Positions 34,312-44,110 of a DNA stretch of 64,000 nucleotides are shown piece after piece (the first letter of the stretch is position 1; every line of letters starts with the position of its first letter). Source of the stretch: Anodontia alba. Lineage: Eukaryota; Mollusca; Bivalvia; Lucinida; Lucinidae. A model generated the notes under the pieces. It was not told where the DNA came from and made no database searches. It saw only the letters and a program-made list of their open reading frames with translations. The translations under genes were made by a program, and so were the position numbers. The stretch covers positions 8,894,610 to 8,958,609 of the forward strand of contig OZ024828.1 of assembly GCA_964016985.1 (NCBI GenBank). The letters run 5' to 3'.

Positions 34312-34513
34312 AATTAACACTGTGCTGCTGAGCCCAGATATATACTGCCTAAACAGCGTAGATCCAGATCAGTTGGCTTCTAAGAGATCTGGATCTACAC
34401 TGTTTGCCATTCAGTATGGGAAGTGACATCAACCATCTGAATCAAATAATTTGATTGGCTGAAAATTTGAAAAAGGCGTGGCATCTTAATATATTCAGCA
34501 TGCCAAGGGTTAA
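34312..34513. mobile_element. PB-1 MITE
   Basis: TTAACACTGTGCTGCTGAGC to CAGCATGCCAAGGGTTAA. The central palindrome is shortened to TTGGCTTCTAAGAGATC. Confidence 0.82.
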
Positions 34514-34749
34514 ATGTGTTACAAAGATGTTGTGTTGTGGTGTATCTGGCTTTATTCTTGTCACACAGGATCCATGAGTACACTATTAGACTGTTATTGC
34601 TGGATTTGAAATTAGCTCATGATGTGAAAGTTTGGTCTGGTTAGCAAATTTAAAATGACCCTCCAAAATACCAAAATTTTATATAAAGGTGACTCATGAG
34701 GAGAGGGCATGGGAGGGGAGCAGGTGATACTATTAGAGCAGGAGCTACT

Positions 34750-34978
34750 TTTTTTTTTATTTCGGTTTTACAGCCCTTTCAAGAATATTTCACTTATATC
34801 GAGCCGATCGCTCATCAAAGGTGTGCAAACACGGAAGAATCCAGGGAAAACCACCTGACCATCAGTAAGTAGAACTTGGCTTTCCCACATGTAACCTGAG
34901 CAAGGCTCGAACCACAGTGGTGAGAAACCTAATGGATTAAGAGTCAACTCTCCTATCCACTAGGCTACAGGGGCTGCA
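34750..34978 (-). mobile_element. SINE-C, tRNA-Lys-like head
   Basis: 229 bp, TSD AGCAGGAGCTACT / AGCAGGAGGTACT (34737-34749, 34979-34991). Read on the minus strand the head has an A box TAGCCTAGTGG, an anticodon-loop-like GACTCTTAATC (CTT) and a B box GGTTCGAGCC. The tail (TTTCGGTTTTACAGCC in plus orientation) resembles the SINE-A and SINE-B tails. Only copy in the window; a possible fragment lies near 33815-33870. Confidence 0.88.
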
Positions 34979-35200
34979 AGCAGGAGGTACTATCTGGGTT
35001 ACTGTTTGTTGAATAATTGCTTTCCTGTATCCAGCATGATAAAAAAATCTTACAAATATTATGCAAATAAATAAGCTTAGCTGAATGCTACTGAAGCAAG
35101 TTGCAACAGTCACAATTTAAAAATTACTCATTAGCAAGCTAATTGACAACTGAGAAGTGACAACACAACATCAAAGAAATTGTGAAGGACAGACACTTAC

Positions 35201-35240
35201 TGTGATGACTTGTACACGGGCCAGGAAATGACAAACACTC
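35201..35240 (-). other. Candidate small exon (splice consensus only)
   Basis: On the minus strand, TTTGCATTTATTTCTAG precedes and ACA|GTAAGTGTC follows 40 bases. All three frames are open. No homology recognised and no neighbouring exon established, so this rests on splice signals alone. Confidence 0.2.
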
Positions 35241-35499
35241 CTAGAAATAAATGCAAACCTCAAAGGCAACAGCTTTAGTAGTTTACTACAAAACTGTTGT
35301 ACAATCTCCATGTTTTCTCTGACATCACAGCACCGTAATTATCGTAAGAAAATATCTCAAATAGAATCCTTAACTTAAAAGACTAAATTAGCAGATGGCT
35401 GATCCTACCTCAAAGAGTGAACCGTTTCAATATCTTTTTCAAAGTACATTATTTCGATTCGTTTGAAGCACCACTTGAATAATGCAAATACAGAGAGTC

Positions 35500-35693
35500 C
35501 ATAGATCTAGATAAGAGTGGGTATCCGGTAAATATTTTTTTATTTCTCCACAAAAACATATATTGTGGGTACTCGTTAGAAGCACCTCAGTGAGGCACTT
35601 CTAATGAGTACCCACAATATATATTTTTGAGGAGAAATAAGAGAAATATCAATACTTTTAGATTGAAAAAAGTGCCTTAACTAGAGCTATGAA
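35500..35693. mobile_element. PAL-1 MITE
   Basis: ATAGATCTAGATAAGAG to CTTAACTAGAGCTATG. Arms around GAAGCACCTCAGTGAGGCAC are near-perfect. Confidence 0.88.
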
Positions 35694-35749
35694 TAATGCA
35701 AATACCGACAAAAGCCTATTCCTATTACATGTAGCACCTATATGATATA

Positions 35750-36155
35750 CAGCCCAGATAAGACCTATTTTCTTCAATTAAAATATGTTGATATTTTTCT
35801 TATTTCTTCACAAAAACATAGGTTGCGGAGTTGTTAAGGGGGAGTATATCAGGAGATATAATAATTCTAAAATAATTTTTCTTATTTCTCCTAAAAAACA
35901 TATGTTGTGGGTACTCATTAGAAGCCCCTCATCAAGGTGCTTCTAATGAGTACCCACAACATGTTTTTATGGAGAATTGGAGAAAATTATCCCAGAATTA
36001 TCATCCAATACTCCTCCTTAACAACTCCCCTGGGGTACTCATTAGAAGTGCCTCTCTGAGGCACTGCTAATGAGTACCAATAACATGTTTTTGTGGAGAA
36101 ATAAGAAAATTATTTATCTGGACACTGCTCTAATCTGAAGCCTTGCACCAAAGTT
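35750..36155. mobile_element. PAL-1 MITE interrupted by PAL-9
   Basis: Left part CAGCCCAGATAAGACC ... AACATAGGTTGCGG; right part resumes at GGGGTACTCATTAGAAGTGC. The insert at 35828-36013 is PAL-9. Confidence 0.78.
35828..36013. mobile_element. PAL-9 MITE
   Basis: GAGTTGTTAAGGGGGAGTAT to ATACTCCTCCTTAACAACTC. Its core is the same GTGGGTACTCATTAGAAG palindrome as its PAL-1 host. Confidence 0.8.
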
Positions 36156-36334
36156 TTGAAAAGAGGCTACTGTGAGGGTCAGATATCCAGAAATTTGACA
36201 GCTACACAATTACCTAATTTTATCGATGTATGGGAAAGTGAGTAACTACTCATGCAATGAAAGTAAATTAAATTGCCTCCCTTTGTAGAAAAGATAACAA
36301 TCTCATTCACAGGTAGCATAACTGTTGTTTTTAT

Positions 36335-36430
36335 CCTTACTTTTTTATGGTACATGTATTATTTATGGGATTTATAGTACATGTACCATATTTTTTTATG
36401 GTATTATTTATGGGATTTATAGTACATATT
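36335..36430. repeat. Direct duplication
   Basis: TTATTTATGGGATTTATAGT occurs twice (about 36359 and 36404) with TTTTTTATGGTA before each, a ~45-bp tandem duplication. Confidence 0.75.
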
Positions 36431-36472
36431 TATGCTAATTATTGGGACCCTTAACTCCTTTCCATACTTGGC

Positions 36473-36683
36473 TTACCCTTGCCATGCTGAATAAATTAAG
36501 ATGCCACGCCCACTTCCAATTTACAGCCAATCAGATTACTTGATCTGGAGTGTTGCTAGAAATTCATACTTAATGGCAAACAGTGCAGATCCAGATCAGT
36601 TGGCTTCTTCAGAAGCCAACTGATCTGGATCTACACTGTTTGCAAAGGCTGTGTATATCAGGGTTGAGCAGGACAAGGGTTAA
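36473..36683. mobile_element. PB-1 MITE, reverse orientation
   Basis: CTTACCCTTGCCATGCTGAA to GAGCAGGACAAGGGTTAA with a perfect GATCAGTTGGCTTC palindrome. Confidence 0.88.
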
Positions 36684-36689
36684 AATTTG

Positions 36690-36845
36690 TACAAGTTCAT
36701 TTTACTACCTGATAATGTGTCCAAAAAAATGCTCGATGCATCACAAACTGTGTAGACCTAATCAGACTCAACTTTCTGAGGGGTCCGACCTGTTTACCCA
36801 GTTTGCTCAGTCTTTCTGTCCCAATACTTAGGATTAATACAGTAT
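36690..36845. mobile_element. PAL-4 element
   Basis: TACTACCTGATAATGTGTCC ... CAGTCTTTCTGTCCCAATAC, TTAGGATTAATACAGTA at the end. The hairpin is degraded. Confidence 0.6.
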
Positions 36846-37135
36846 TGATGGAATTTATGTGTTTATTTCTATGCACAGTTTAAAGCTAAAATGTGGATCA
36901 ATATGCAATTTAAATTTAAATGCCTAAGCACCATAAACTTTCAATTATTTCATGTTACATGTACCTGTCTTATTTAAGAAAATAAAGGATATTTATGGAG
37001 AAAATGACATATATCTCTTTTTCAAGCAAATTAAAGGTAGTGACAATATTTATCATTGATCTAGGCACCAATTTATCCAAAACACACAAGCACAAATATT
37101 AATTATTAGAAGGCACGTGTCAATATATTCAGTAC

Positions 37136-37190
37136 CAGGACAACAGACTCAGCTCATGGGACCACCATTCAGCATTGGACAGAATCGCCT
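37136..37190 (-). other. Candidate exon (weak)
   Basis: Minus strand acceptor GACTTATTTTCAG, 55 bases with one open frame (ILSNAEWWSHELSLLSW), then the poor donor CTG|GTACTG. No family recognised. Confidence 0.12.
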
Positions 37191-37316
37191 CTGAAAATAA
37201 GTCAATCATTAGATACATACATGTATTGTAAATTTAATTGCGAATAATCAAGAACAAAGTTACAACCAGCTTGTTGTGCCTCCAATATAAGTTTTCTTTC
37301 CACATAATGCACGTAC

Positions 37317-37434
37317 ATAACTCCATATAAGAGAGGCATCCAGACACACTTTTTTCATATTCCTCCAGTAAAACACATATTGTAAGAACTCATTAGAAAC
37401 ATCTCTGCAAGGCACTTCTAATGACATAGGTCTA
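37317..37434. mobile_element. PAL-1 remnant
   Basis: ATAACTCCATATAAGAG, then TTGTAAGAACTCATTAGAAA and a short right arm. Confidence 0.6.
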
Positions 37435-38034
37435 GATAGGACTGGGTATCAGGTAAGTATTTTTCTTATTTCTCTTATTATTATTAAAACATGTTGTGGG
37501 TACTCATTAGAAGCACCTTGCCAAGGAGCTTCTAATGAGTTTGTTTGTTTGTGTTGAGGTTTTACGGCCCAGTCAACCCAATGGAGTCATGTCGAGCACG
37601 GTCAGTTTACCTAACCACATGTTTACTGGGCAGGCTTAGTCCTCTAAGCAGTTAACCAGTATTGTGCACATTCTTTCGCCAGAAACTGACAACTGCCCTT
37701 CTTAAATCAGCGGAAGGGAGAGAATGACCGTAGAAAATATTTCATGATCAATCTCCACGAAAGAATGTTGCCGACCTCGGCGGGGGTTGAACCCGCGACC
37801 TCCTGGTCTCCAGTCGGACGGCGCATCCAACTGAGCCACCGAGGCCGGCTTCTAATGAGTACCCACAACATATGCTTTTGTGGAGAAATAAGAAAAATAT
37901 CAATATTTGTGGACTGAAAAACAAAAAAAGCATCTTATTAAAGGCTATGTACCGGTAATGATGTTTTCATGGCGGAATAAGAAAAATATAAATAATTTTT
38001 GGTTGAAAAAAAAAAATGCCTCATCTGGAGCTAT
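37425..38034. mobile_element. PAL-1 MITE interrupted by SINE-A
   Basis: ATAGGTCTAGATAGGAC at left; after the SINE the right arm resumes CTTCTAATGAGTACCCACAA. The right end appears twice (about 37947 and 38034), so a second partial PAL-1 follows. Confidence 0.82.
37541..37847 (-). mobile_element. SINE-A, full length
   Basis: 307 bp in reverse, perfect 13-bp TSD GCTTCTAATGAGT at 37528-37540 and 37848-37860. Both promoter boxes intact. Confidence 0.95.
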
Positions 38035-38047
38035 GCATGTATCTAAA

Positions 38048-38325
38048 GGGGTGGGTGGCAGGGATACCTTGAACGACATGTCAACCCTTGTGGGTCATTT
38101 TGTGTCATCTCCCAGAGACAGGGGGGAAATAGACAGAAGAAATAGTAGAGGAGATGAAAGAGAAGGATAGGGAAGAAAGAGGGAAATGAAAGAAAGTGAA
38201 GGAACAGAAATAACATTCTCCCTCTACCCTTACCTGCTGCAAGGACAGCAGGCCTTGCCCAACAGTAAGCCACTATCAGTTGGGTGCCCTAGTGACAAAA
38301 GCTACAGGATACCTTTGCCTCAACC
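38048..38325 (-). mobile_element. SINE-B copy
   Basis: AACGACATGTCAACCCTTG, TCTCCCAGAGACAGG, a purine-rich GGAGATGAAAGAGAAGG tract and CTATCAGTTGGGTGCCC correspond in order to 17570-17790. The tail on the left is lost. Confidence 0.78.
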
Positions 38326-38416
38326 AACCAACCAACCCTCGCCTCACCAGTAAGGAATTTGACATTAAATTGCAAAATTGTCTAAATACCAGGGGTAATT
38401 CTGCCACCACTTCCTC

Positions 38417-38456
38417 ACCCCCACCTCCCCCCCCCCCCCCCCACCACCCATCCCCT
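38417..38456. repeat. Poly-C tract
   Basis: Sixteen consecutive C at the centre, flanked by CACC-type repeats. The minus strand is a long G run. Confidence 0.95.
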
Positions 38457-38773
38457 TCTGGAAGAAACACTAATAGGTGTTTAATGGCCACAAGGAGCAT
38501 ATAAAGACATGGGAATGTTACTCTGACCAGATGACATCACTCTGACCAGATGATGTCAGCATAAACAGGCCTCCTTCGAGAGGATGTGATACAGATGTGG
38601 AAAAATTGCGACCCTCAACTGATTTGACTATAAAGGTCGGACTGTAAGAACTGCTTGAAAGCGGTATCACTGAATGACTGATTGGTATATAATAATACGT
38701 CTTATCACTAAAACGGACAGTGAATGCCCAGATCAACCAGTAATTCTGCAATCACTGATCACGGTCTTTGCTC

Positions 38774-39230
38774 AGGGTTCAAATTTAACTTTTTTGACAG
38801 CTTGCTAAAATTAGCAAGTGGCATTATTTTTTACTTGCTAACCTTCAGCCAACTTGCTTTTTCACACTTATAAACACTGTTAAATGTGGCTTTAAACCTT
38901 AGCACTCTGGGTAAAAATTTCAGCAGACATTTAAGAATATTTTTCTTTCTTTTTCCAGAAAACAGGTTTTGACATTACATGCAAATTGTCTCCTATGGAG
39001 ACAATTTGCATGTAATGTCAAAACCTGTTTTCTGGAAAAAAAGAAGAAAAACATCATCATTGCTTTTAGAAAAGAAATTGCAAAACTTCAGCAACAATGC
39101 CTCAGGTTCTGCCAGTTAAAGAGAATCTTTCCAACTTGCTAGAATTAGCAAGAGATGGAAATTGCAGCTTGCTTTTTGAGGAAATTAACCAGCATTTAGC
39201 AAGTTAGCAAGTGCTAAAATTGATCCCTGT
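38774..39230. mobile_element. Palindromic element with PB-3 nested inside
   Basis: CAGGGTTCAAATTTAACTT on the left is mirrored by GCTAAAATTGATCCCTG on the right. Inner arms repeat AGCTTGCTAAAATTAGCAAG. The PB-3 at 38897-39060 splits it. Confidence 0.7.
38897..39060. mobile_element. PB-3 MITE
   Basis: AACCTTAGCACTCTGGGTAA on the left. A perfect palindrome TTTTGACATTACATGCAAAT / inverse surrounds GTCTCCTATGGAGAC. The right TIR is missing. Confidence 0.82.
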
Positions 39231-39411
39231 TTGCTGTACAGAATTTTTGGATACCACAGTATGTATCAATGGACAGGGAAGGCCTGATGAGACTGCACTG
39301 ATTGGAAGGCAAATATGCGCCATTAGACATGTTCGCATATTTCCTATGAGACACAAACCCTTTTCATTTTGTCACATTATGCTCCATTTTAATAAAAATA
39401 CAGTAAGCTAA

Positions 39412-39985
39412 TCTTTAACCTTTACTGCTTTCTAGGAAAATAGGCTCTATCATTTCATGCAAATTGTCTCCTTAACACTAAACATGTGCTATGGGCAGAT
39501 TCACCAGATGACAAATTGGTGATATTTTTCTTATTTTTCCTAGAAAATAGAATCTGACACTTCATGCAAATTGTCTCCCTAAAGATCCTATTTTCTAGGA
39601 AAAATAAGAAAAAATGTTTTAAAATACTGTCAGTGCTTGCATTAAGGGAAGTCTGGGAGTCAGAGATTCCCAAAAATTGCCATGGGACTTCCAAAATTCA
39701 ATGCCAGGAAGTCTGGGACTCCCAACTTTTAAAGGTATTTAGTCATTTATAACAAAAATATAGAATGAATTTATGTGTTATTTAGCTTACCAATGGCAGT
39801 TTTACTCCATAAATGAGAGTTAAAGAATACTGAGGTTGAATTTCTGAAAGTGAGTAAAAAAATTTGATCACAGGACTTCCAGATATTGGAGCTAGGAAGT
39901 CCTGGGACTTCCTAATTTTGACAGTTAGAGCAAGCACTGTATTGTCTGCTGAAATTTTACCAAGCATGCAAAGCATTAAGAGACA
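39412..39985. mobile_element. PB-3 MITE(s) interrupted by a CAAGCACT-ended element
   Basis: PB-3 arms (CTAGGAAAATAGGCTCTATC; ACAAATTGGTGATATTTTTC) appear twice on the left. The right end ACCAAGCATGCAAAGCATTA closes after the insert. The insert (39631-39938) starts AGTGCTTGCATTAAGG and ends AGAGCAAGCACT, with GGAAGTCTGGGA / TCCTGGGACTTCC inside. Confidence 0.65.
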
Positions 39986-40127
39986 AAAGATTATTTTCTA
40001 GGAAATATATTTCAGACTGTCTTACACAGCATGCTAAGCGTTAAATGGAAATGGAGCATGATCAAGCGAAAGAATATAATCAAGGTACCGCAATAATCCT
40101 AAATTCTGTGACAGCTAATCCTGAACA

Positions 40128-40270
40128 AATCGTGAAGACCTAGATCAGATGTAGCAGAAAACAGCATCTGATCAGGATCTATACTGTTTGCAACTCATCC
40201 ATCAGTGATCAGTCTTCAGATGCATTGACAGGTAGTAAATTGGGAATTTTAATTTTAGGACAAGTATGGT
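40128..40270. mobile_element. PAL-4 element
   Basis: CCTAGATCAGATGTAGCAGA / ACAGCATCTGATCAGGATC hairpin, then CATCCATCAGTGATCAG and GGACAAGTATGGTAAGGAGT. Confidence 0.7.
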
Positions 40271-40299
40271 AAGGAGTATAGGTGTCAGAAAATTTAGCA

Positions 40300-40474
40300 T
40301 AGCCCTGGATAAGGCACAATTTCCTACCCAAAATTACATGTAGATATTTTTTCTTCTCCATGAAAACACCTAATGTGGATACTCATCAAAAGTGCCCTGC
40401 CGAGGTGCTTCTAATGAGTACTCACAAAATATGTTTACACGGATGAAGAGATGCCATCTTATCAGGAGCTTTGA
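40300..40474. mobile_element. PAL-1 MITE
   Basis: ATAGCCCTGGATAAGG to CATCTTATCAGGAGCTTTG, imperfect arms. Confidence 0.75.
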
Positions 40475-40663
40475 TACAGGGTAAAATATGGTAATCAATG
40501 TCTATCATCCCCTATAAGAAATCCTTCTGCATCAGCGATAAGATCAATAGGCCACGTAATAAACTGTATTGATGAATTTCGCTTCCATGCAGTTCGCCAT
40601 GTTGCAAACAGATATGACTCAAAAAGCAGAGTGGATTATTTTCTGAATGAAGTCTTTATAGTT

Positions 40664-40880
40664 CCAAGCAACATTGTAGCAGACGACAACCTAGTTTGTT
40701 TTTTTTTTAAATAATTTTCAGAGAAAATAAGGCTTGACATTTCATGTGAATTGTCTGCATGGCAGACAATTCACATGAAATGTCATTTATTTTCTCTGAA
40801 AGCTGAAAAAAATATCACAAAACAAAAAAAAAAATTAAAATGACATCTGCTGCAATTGTGACTGGCATTCTAGGGATTAA
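40664..40880. mobile_element. PB-2 MITE
   Basis: AGTTCCAAGCAACATTGTAG to GGCATTCTAGGGATTAA. Perfect palindrome around GTCTGCATGGCAGAC. Confidence 0.85.
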
Positions 40881-41068
40881 GTCTGTTAAAGCTAATAACC
40901 ACACTCCAATAAAAAAAATAGCTGGAAATGGAATGAGGCAAGGTTTGCTTAATACGAAACAAAAATACGACAAGAGGAGCGGCAAAGAATTTCTAGAATC
41001 CGGAAGTCATCTCAATGTAGTACCATACATATAGGGTGCCAATGAAAAAATAACTGACAATCCAACAT

Positions 41069-41236
41069 AGCTTTAGATAAGGCACTGTTTTTTGTTTTTT
41101 TCTCAACCAAGAAAAACTGACATTTTTCTTATTTCTTCATGAAAACATGTTGTGGGTACTCATTGGAAGGGCCCCCACCAAGATGCTTCTAATGATCAAG
41201 TACCTGATTAAACTGATACCCGCTCTTACATGGAAC
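41069..41236. mobile_element. PAL-1 MITE, right end lost
   Basis: ATAGCTTTAGATAAGGC, CATGTTGTGGGTACTCATTG and a partial right arm. Confidence 0.7.
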
Positions 41237-41256
41237 TTCATGTATGTACATTTGTA

Positions 41257-41490
41257 CGGTAAATGTCCTAAAATTTCAAACACTTTGCTCCATAACTTTT
41301 TTGCCCAAATTTTGCTTTTTGTAGACTTACATAATGTATTTCTTACATGTAAAATACTTAGTGGAGAGACAAATACATGTAGTGTAGACCCTGATCAGAC
41401 TGCTCCTTCAGGAGCAGTCTGATCTGGGCCTGCGCTGTTTGCATATGTCATTTTATTGGCAACTTTGGTGTACATCATTTTAGGACATTT
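41257..41490. mobile_element. PAL-3 MITE
   Basis: CGGTAAATGTCCTAAAATT to CATTTTAGGACATTTATTG. Palindrome GATCAGACTGCTCCTTCAGG is perfect. Confidence 0.87.
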
Positions 41491-41659
41491 ATTGTCTCTA
41501 ATTGCCTGTCGGAAACAATGACTGGATAGTATCAGTGAAAGTTCTCAAAGGTGGCCTGCTTAAAATGATAGGTCCAAGACAAAAACATCACACGATGAGG
41601 ATCAATACAAGCTTGGACTACAAAACTCTCACGGCCTTCAGTCTAAAACAGAAATATCC

Positions 41660-41832
41660 ATAGCTCTTGATAAGGTTTTTTTTCAATCAAAAAGTATCTT
41701 TATTTTTCTTATTTCTCAATAAGAACATGTTGGTACTCATTAGAAGTGCCTCACTGAGGCCCACAAGTTTCTGTCAAGAAATAAGAAAACTACAATGTAT
41801 TTACCAGATACCCATTCTTATCTAGACCTATG
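41660..41832. mobile_element. PAL-1 MITE
   Basis: ATAGCTCTTGATAAGG to CTTATCTAGACCTATG. The central palindrome is short. Confidence 0.78.
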
Positions 41833-42106
41833 AATATCTCCATACAGTTTGTTGTGGGTACTTATCTGAGTGCCTCGACAAGCAAGTTTTATGAAGATCC
41901 AATGAAAAATTCAGCCTCTACATGTACATTAGCAAAATGTTTGACCGACCAGGAACATCAAGCGATCCCAAAAGCTCACCCTGCCTATGGCTCAGGTCAG
42001 CTAAATCTCTTATAAATTGAATCTATTGTTATTATATTTTACTGATTTCATCATCACCTTGAAAAAATGTGAACATTAATGCCCTGTGCTCAAATAGAAC
42101 ATTATA

Positions 42107-42439
42107 CAGTCGACTCTCGTTATCTCGAATTCCGAAGGGACTCTCTAAAATACTTCGAGATATCCGTACCTCGACATATCAGATTTACAGAATTGAGAAA
42201 AAAAATAACTCAAACAACCACATTTAACAAATATATGTGTAACTGGGCTCTTGAAGTTAGAGATATATTGAAAATATTGTGGAAAAGAGGAGAAATTGCT
42301 CCTAAGAGCAATTTCTCCTCTTTTCCTCAATATTTTTTTACCTGTTGTTAGATTTTCATGTTTAGGCAGGGACCAGATTTTCACTTCGAGATAAGTGGTT
42401 ATTCGAGATAAGCGAGGTCGAGATAACGAGAGTCAACTG
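42107..42439. mobile_element. PAL-7 MITE with TA target site
   Basis: 333 bp, ends CAGTCGACTCTCGTTATCTC and GAGATAACGAGAGTCAACTG, flanked by TA on both sides (42105-42106, 42440-42441). Internal perfect hairpin AAGAGGAGAAATTGCTC at 42283-42325. TA target plus CAGT ends points to the Tc1/mariner superfamily by inference. Confidence 0.88.
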
Positions 42440-42550
42440 TACTATTAAAAAAAAAAAAAATAATATTCACACACAAGAACCTCAGCCTAACAAACACCCT
42501 TAAACTGAGCACCTGAAAGTAAGTGTATCAGGTTAATATTTTTCTATTCA

Positions 42551-42833
42551 TTACGAAAACATGCCTATTCAAATATATTGAAAATTTCACCACCAAACAC
42601 TGGAAGTTTTCAGATAAAAATTCTGATATTTTTCATATTTCTGCTCAAAACATAGATTGTGGGTACCTGTTAGAACTGCCTCAGTGAGGCAATTCTAACG
42701 AGTACCCACAATCTATGTCTATGAGCAGAAATAAGAAAAAATATTGTATAACCCTGTAAACCCCAGTTTTACTATATAGAAGTGGGGTTTAAGGGGGTCA
42801 AAATTATATACAATGTAGGTATGTTTTCGCGAT
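42551..42833. mobile_element. PAL-2 MITE
   Basis: TTACGAAAACATGCCTATTC to GTAGGTATGTTTTCGCGA. Core GTTAGAACTGCCTCAGTGAG palindrome; ACCCCAGTTTTACTATATAG / inverse subterminal repeat. Confidence 0.87.
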
Positions 42834-42835
42834 GT

Positions 42836-42995
42836 CTCTGTGAAAAACAGTTGTTGTGGGTACTAATTAGAATGAGCCCCTCAGTAAGGCGCTTCTAATG
42901 AATACCCACAACATTTATGTAATTTCCTGGAGAAATAAGAAAAATATCACTATTTCTAAATTCTTTTTGAAAAAAAATACCTTATCTGGAACTAT
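42836..42995. mobile_element. PAL-1 MITE, left end lost
   Basis: Starts inside the left arm (GTTGTGGGTACTAATTAG) and ends CTTATCTGGAACTAT. It abuts the preceding PAL-2 directly. Confidence 0.72.
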
Positions 42996-43447
42996 AACAG
43001 CTGGTTAAATAAGTGATATATGGACTAGCTTTGCTCTACACCCATTAAATCCTAATATGGTAAATTTTCTAATAATTCAGACATAATTTTTTCTGTAGAA
43101 CTCATTTCTTTGAAAATCTCCATTAGTGTAAAGTCACTCTGCTCAATGCTACATCACTGGAACATTTTGGAGATGTTGGCATCCATCTACATGTACCTTT
43201 ACAGCTCTTGTTTCGGATAGTTTTTTTTGTAAAATCAGATATTAAAAATTAAAGAATTTATTGCAAAATTTGTTTAAAAAAAAAAAAAAAAAAAAAATAG
43301 TGTACAATGTACATGTATTAACATCAAAAAGATTGCTTTTGGAAACAAAGACCACACTACAGATTAGAAAATGGAAGTCTCGGTTTTATTGAGACTCTCA
43401 GTTTTACTGAGTATACCTGTCTGAATTATTTGAAATTACCAGTAAAC

Positions 43448-43645
43448 TTAACCCTGGTCGTGCTGAACCCAGATATATCCTGCCTTAGCAAACTTTGTAG
43501 CTTCTTCAGAAGCCAGCTGATCTGGATCTGCACTGTTTGTTATTCAGTATATGAGCTTATATAAACAACCTGGATCAAGTAATCTGATTGGCTGACAATT
43601 AGAAATGGGAGTGGCATCTCAATTTATTCAGCATGACAAGGGTTA
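43448..43645. mobile_element. PB-1 MITE, left arm deleted
   Basis: TTAACCCTGGTCGTGCTGAA to CAGCATGACAAGGGTTAA. The left hairpin arm lacks GATCC...GATCAG. Confidence 0.85.
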
Positions 43646-43685
43646 ATAGATACATGTATGTCAAAATTGACATTTGGAGCTCACG

Positions 43686-44110
43686 ACAGCACCAGATAAG
43701 GTGATTTCAATTTTTTTAAACATGAAGTGTTGCTATTGTTCTGATTTCTTCAAAAATACTTATGTTGTGGGAATTTACTAGAAGTGCCTCACCGAGGCAC
43801 TTCTAACGAATACCCACAACAATATTATTACGTTTACATGGAAAGCGTAAAAATATATTTAAATGTATCTGCAGAGGACTTGTTAAGGAGGAGTATTTAG
43901 TGATAATTATGGGATAATTTTCTCCAGTTCTCCATAAAAACATATGTTGTGGGTACTCATTAGAAGCGCTTCGGTGAGGCGCTTCTAATGAGTACCCACA
44001 ACATATGTTTTTATGGAGAATTAAGAAAAATTATCCAGAATTATCACTCAATACTCCTCCTTAACAAGTCCTTTGTATCTGGATGCCCACCTTGCCTACA
44101 GCTTTGTTAG
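43686..44110. mobile_element. PAL-1 MITE with PAL-9 inserted
   Basis: AGCACCAGATAAGG at left and TTGCCTACAGCTTTG at right. PAL-9 (43872-44074) sits in the right arm near GTATCTG. Confidence 0.78.
43872..44074. mobile_element. PAL-9 MITE, best copy
   Basis: AGGACTTGTTAAGGAGGAGT to its inverse ACTCCTCCTTAACAAGTCCT. The palindrome is nearly perfect along its length. Confidence 0.88.
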
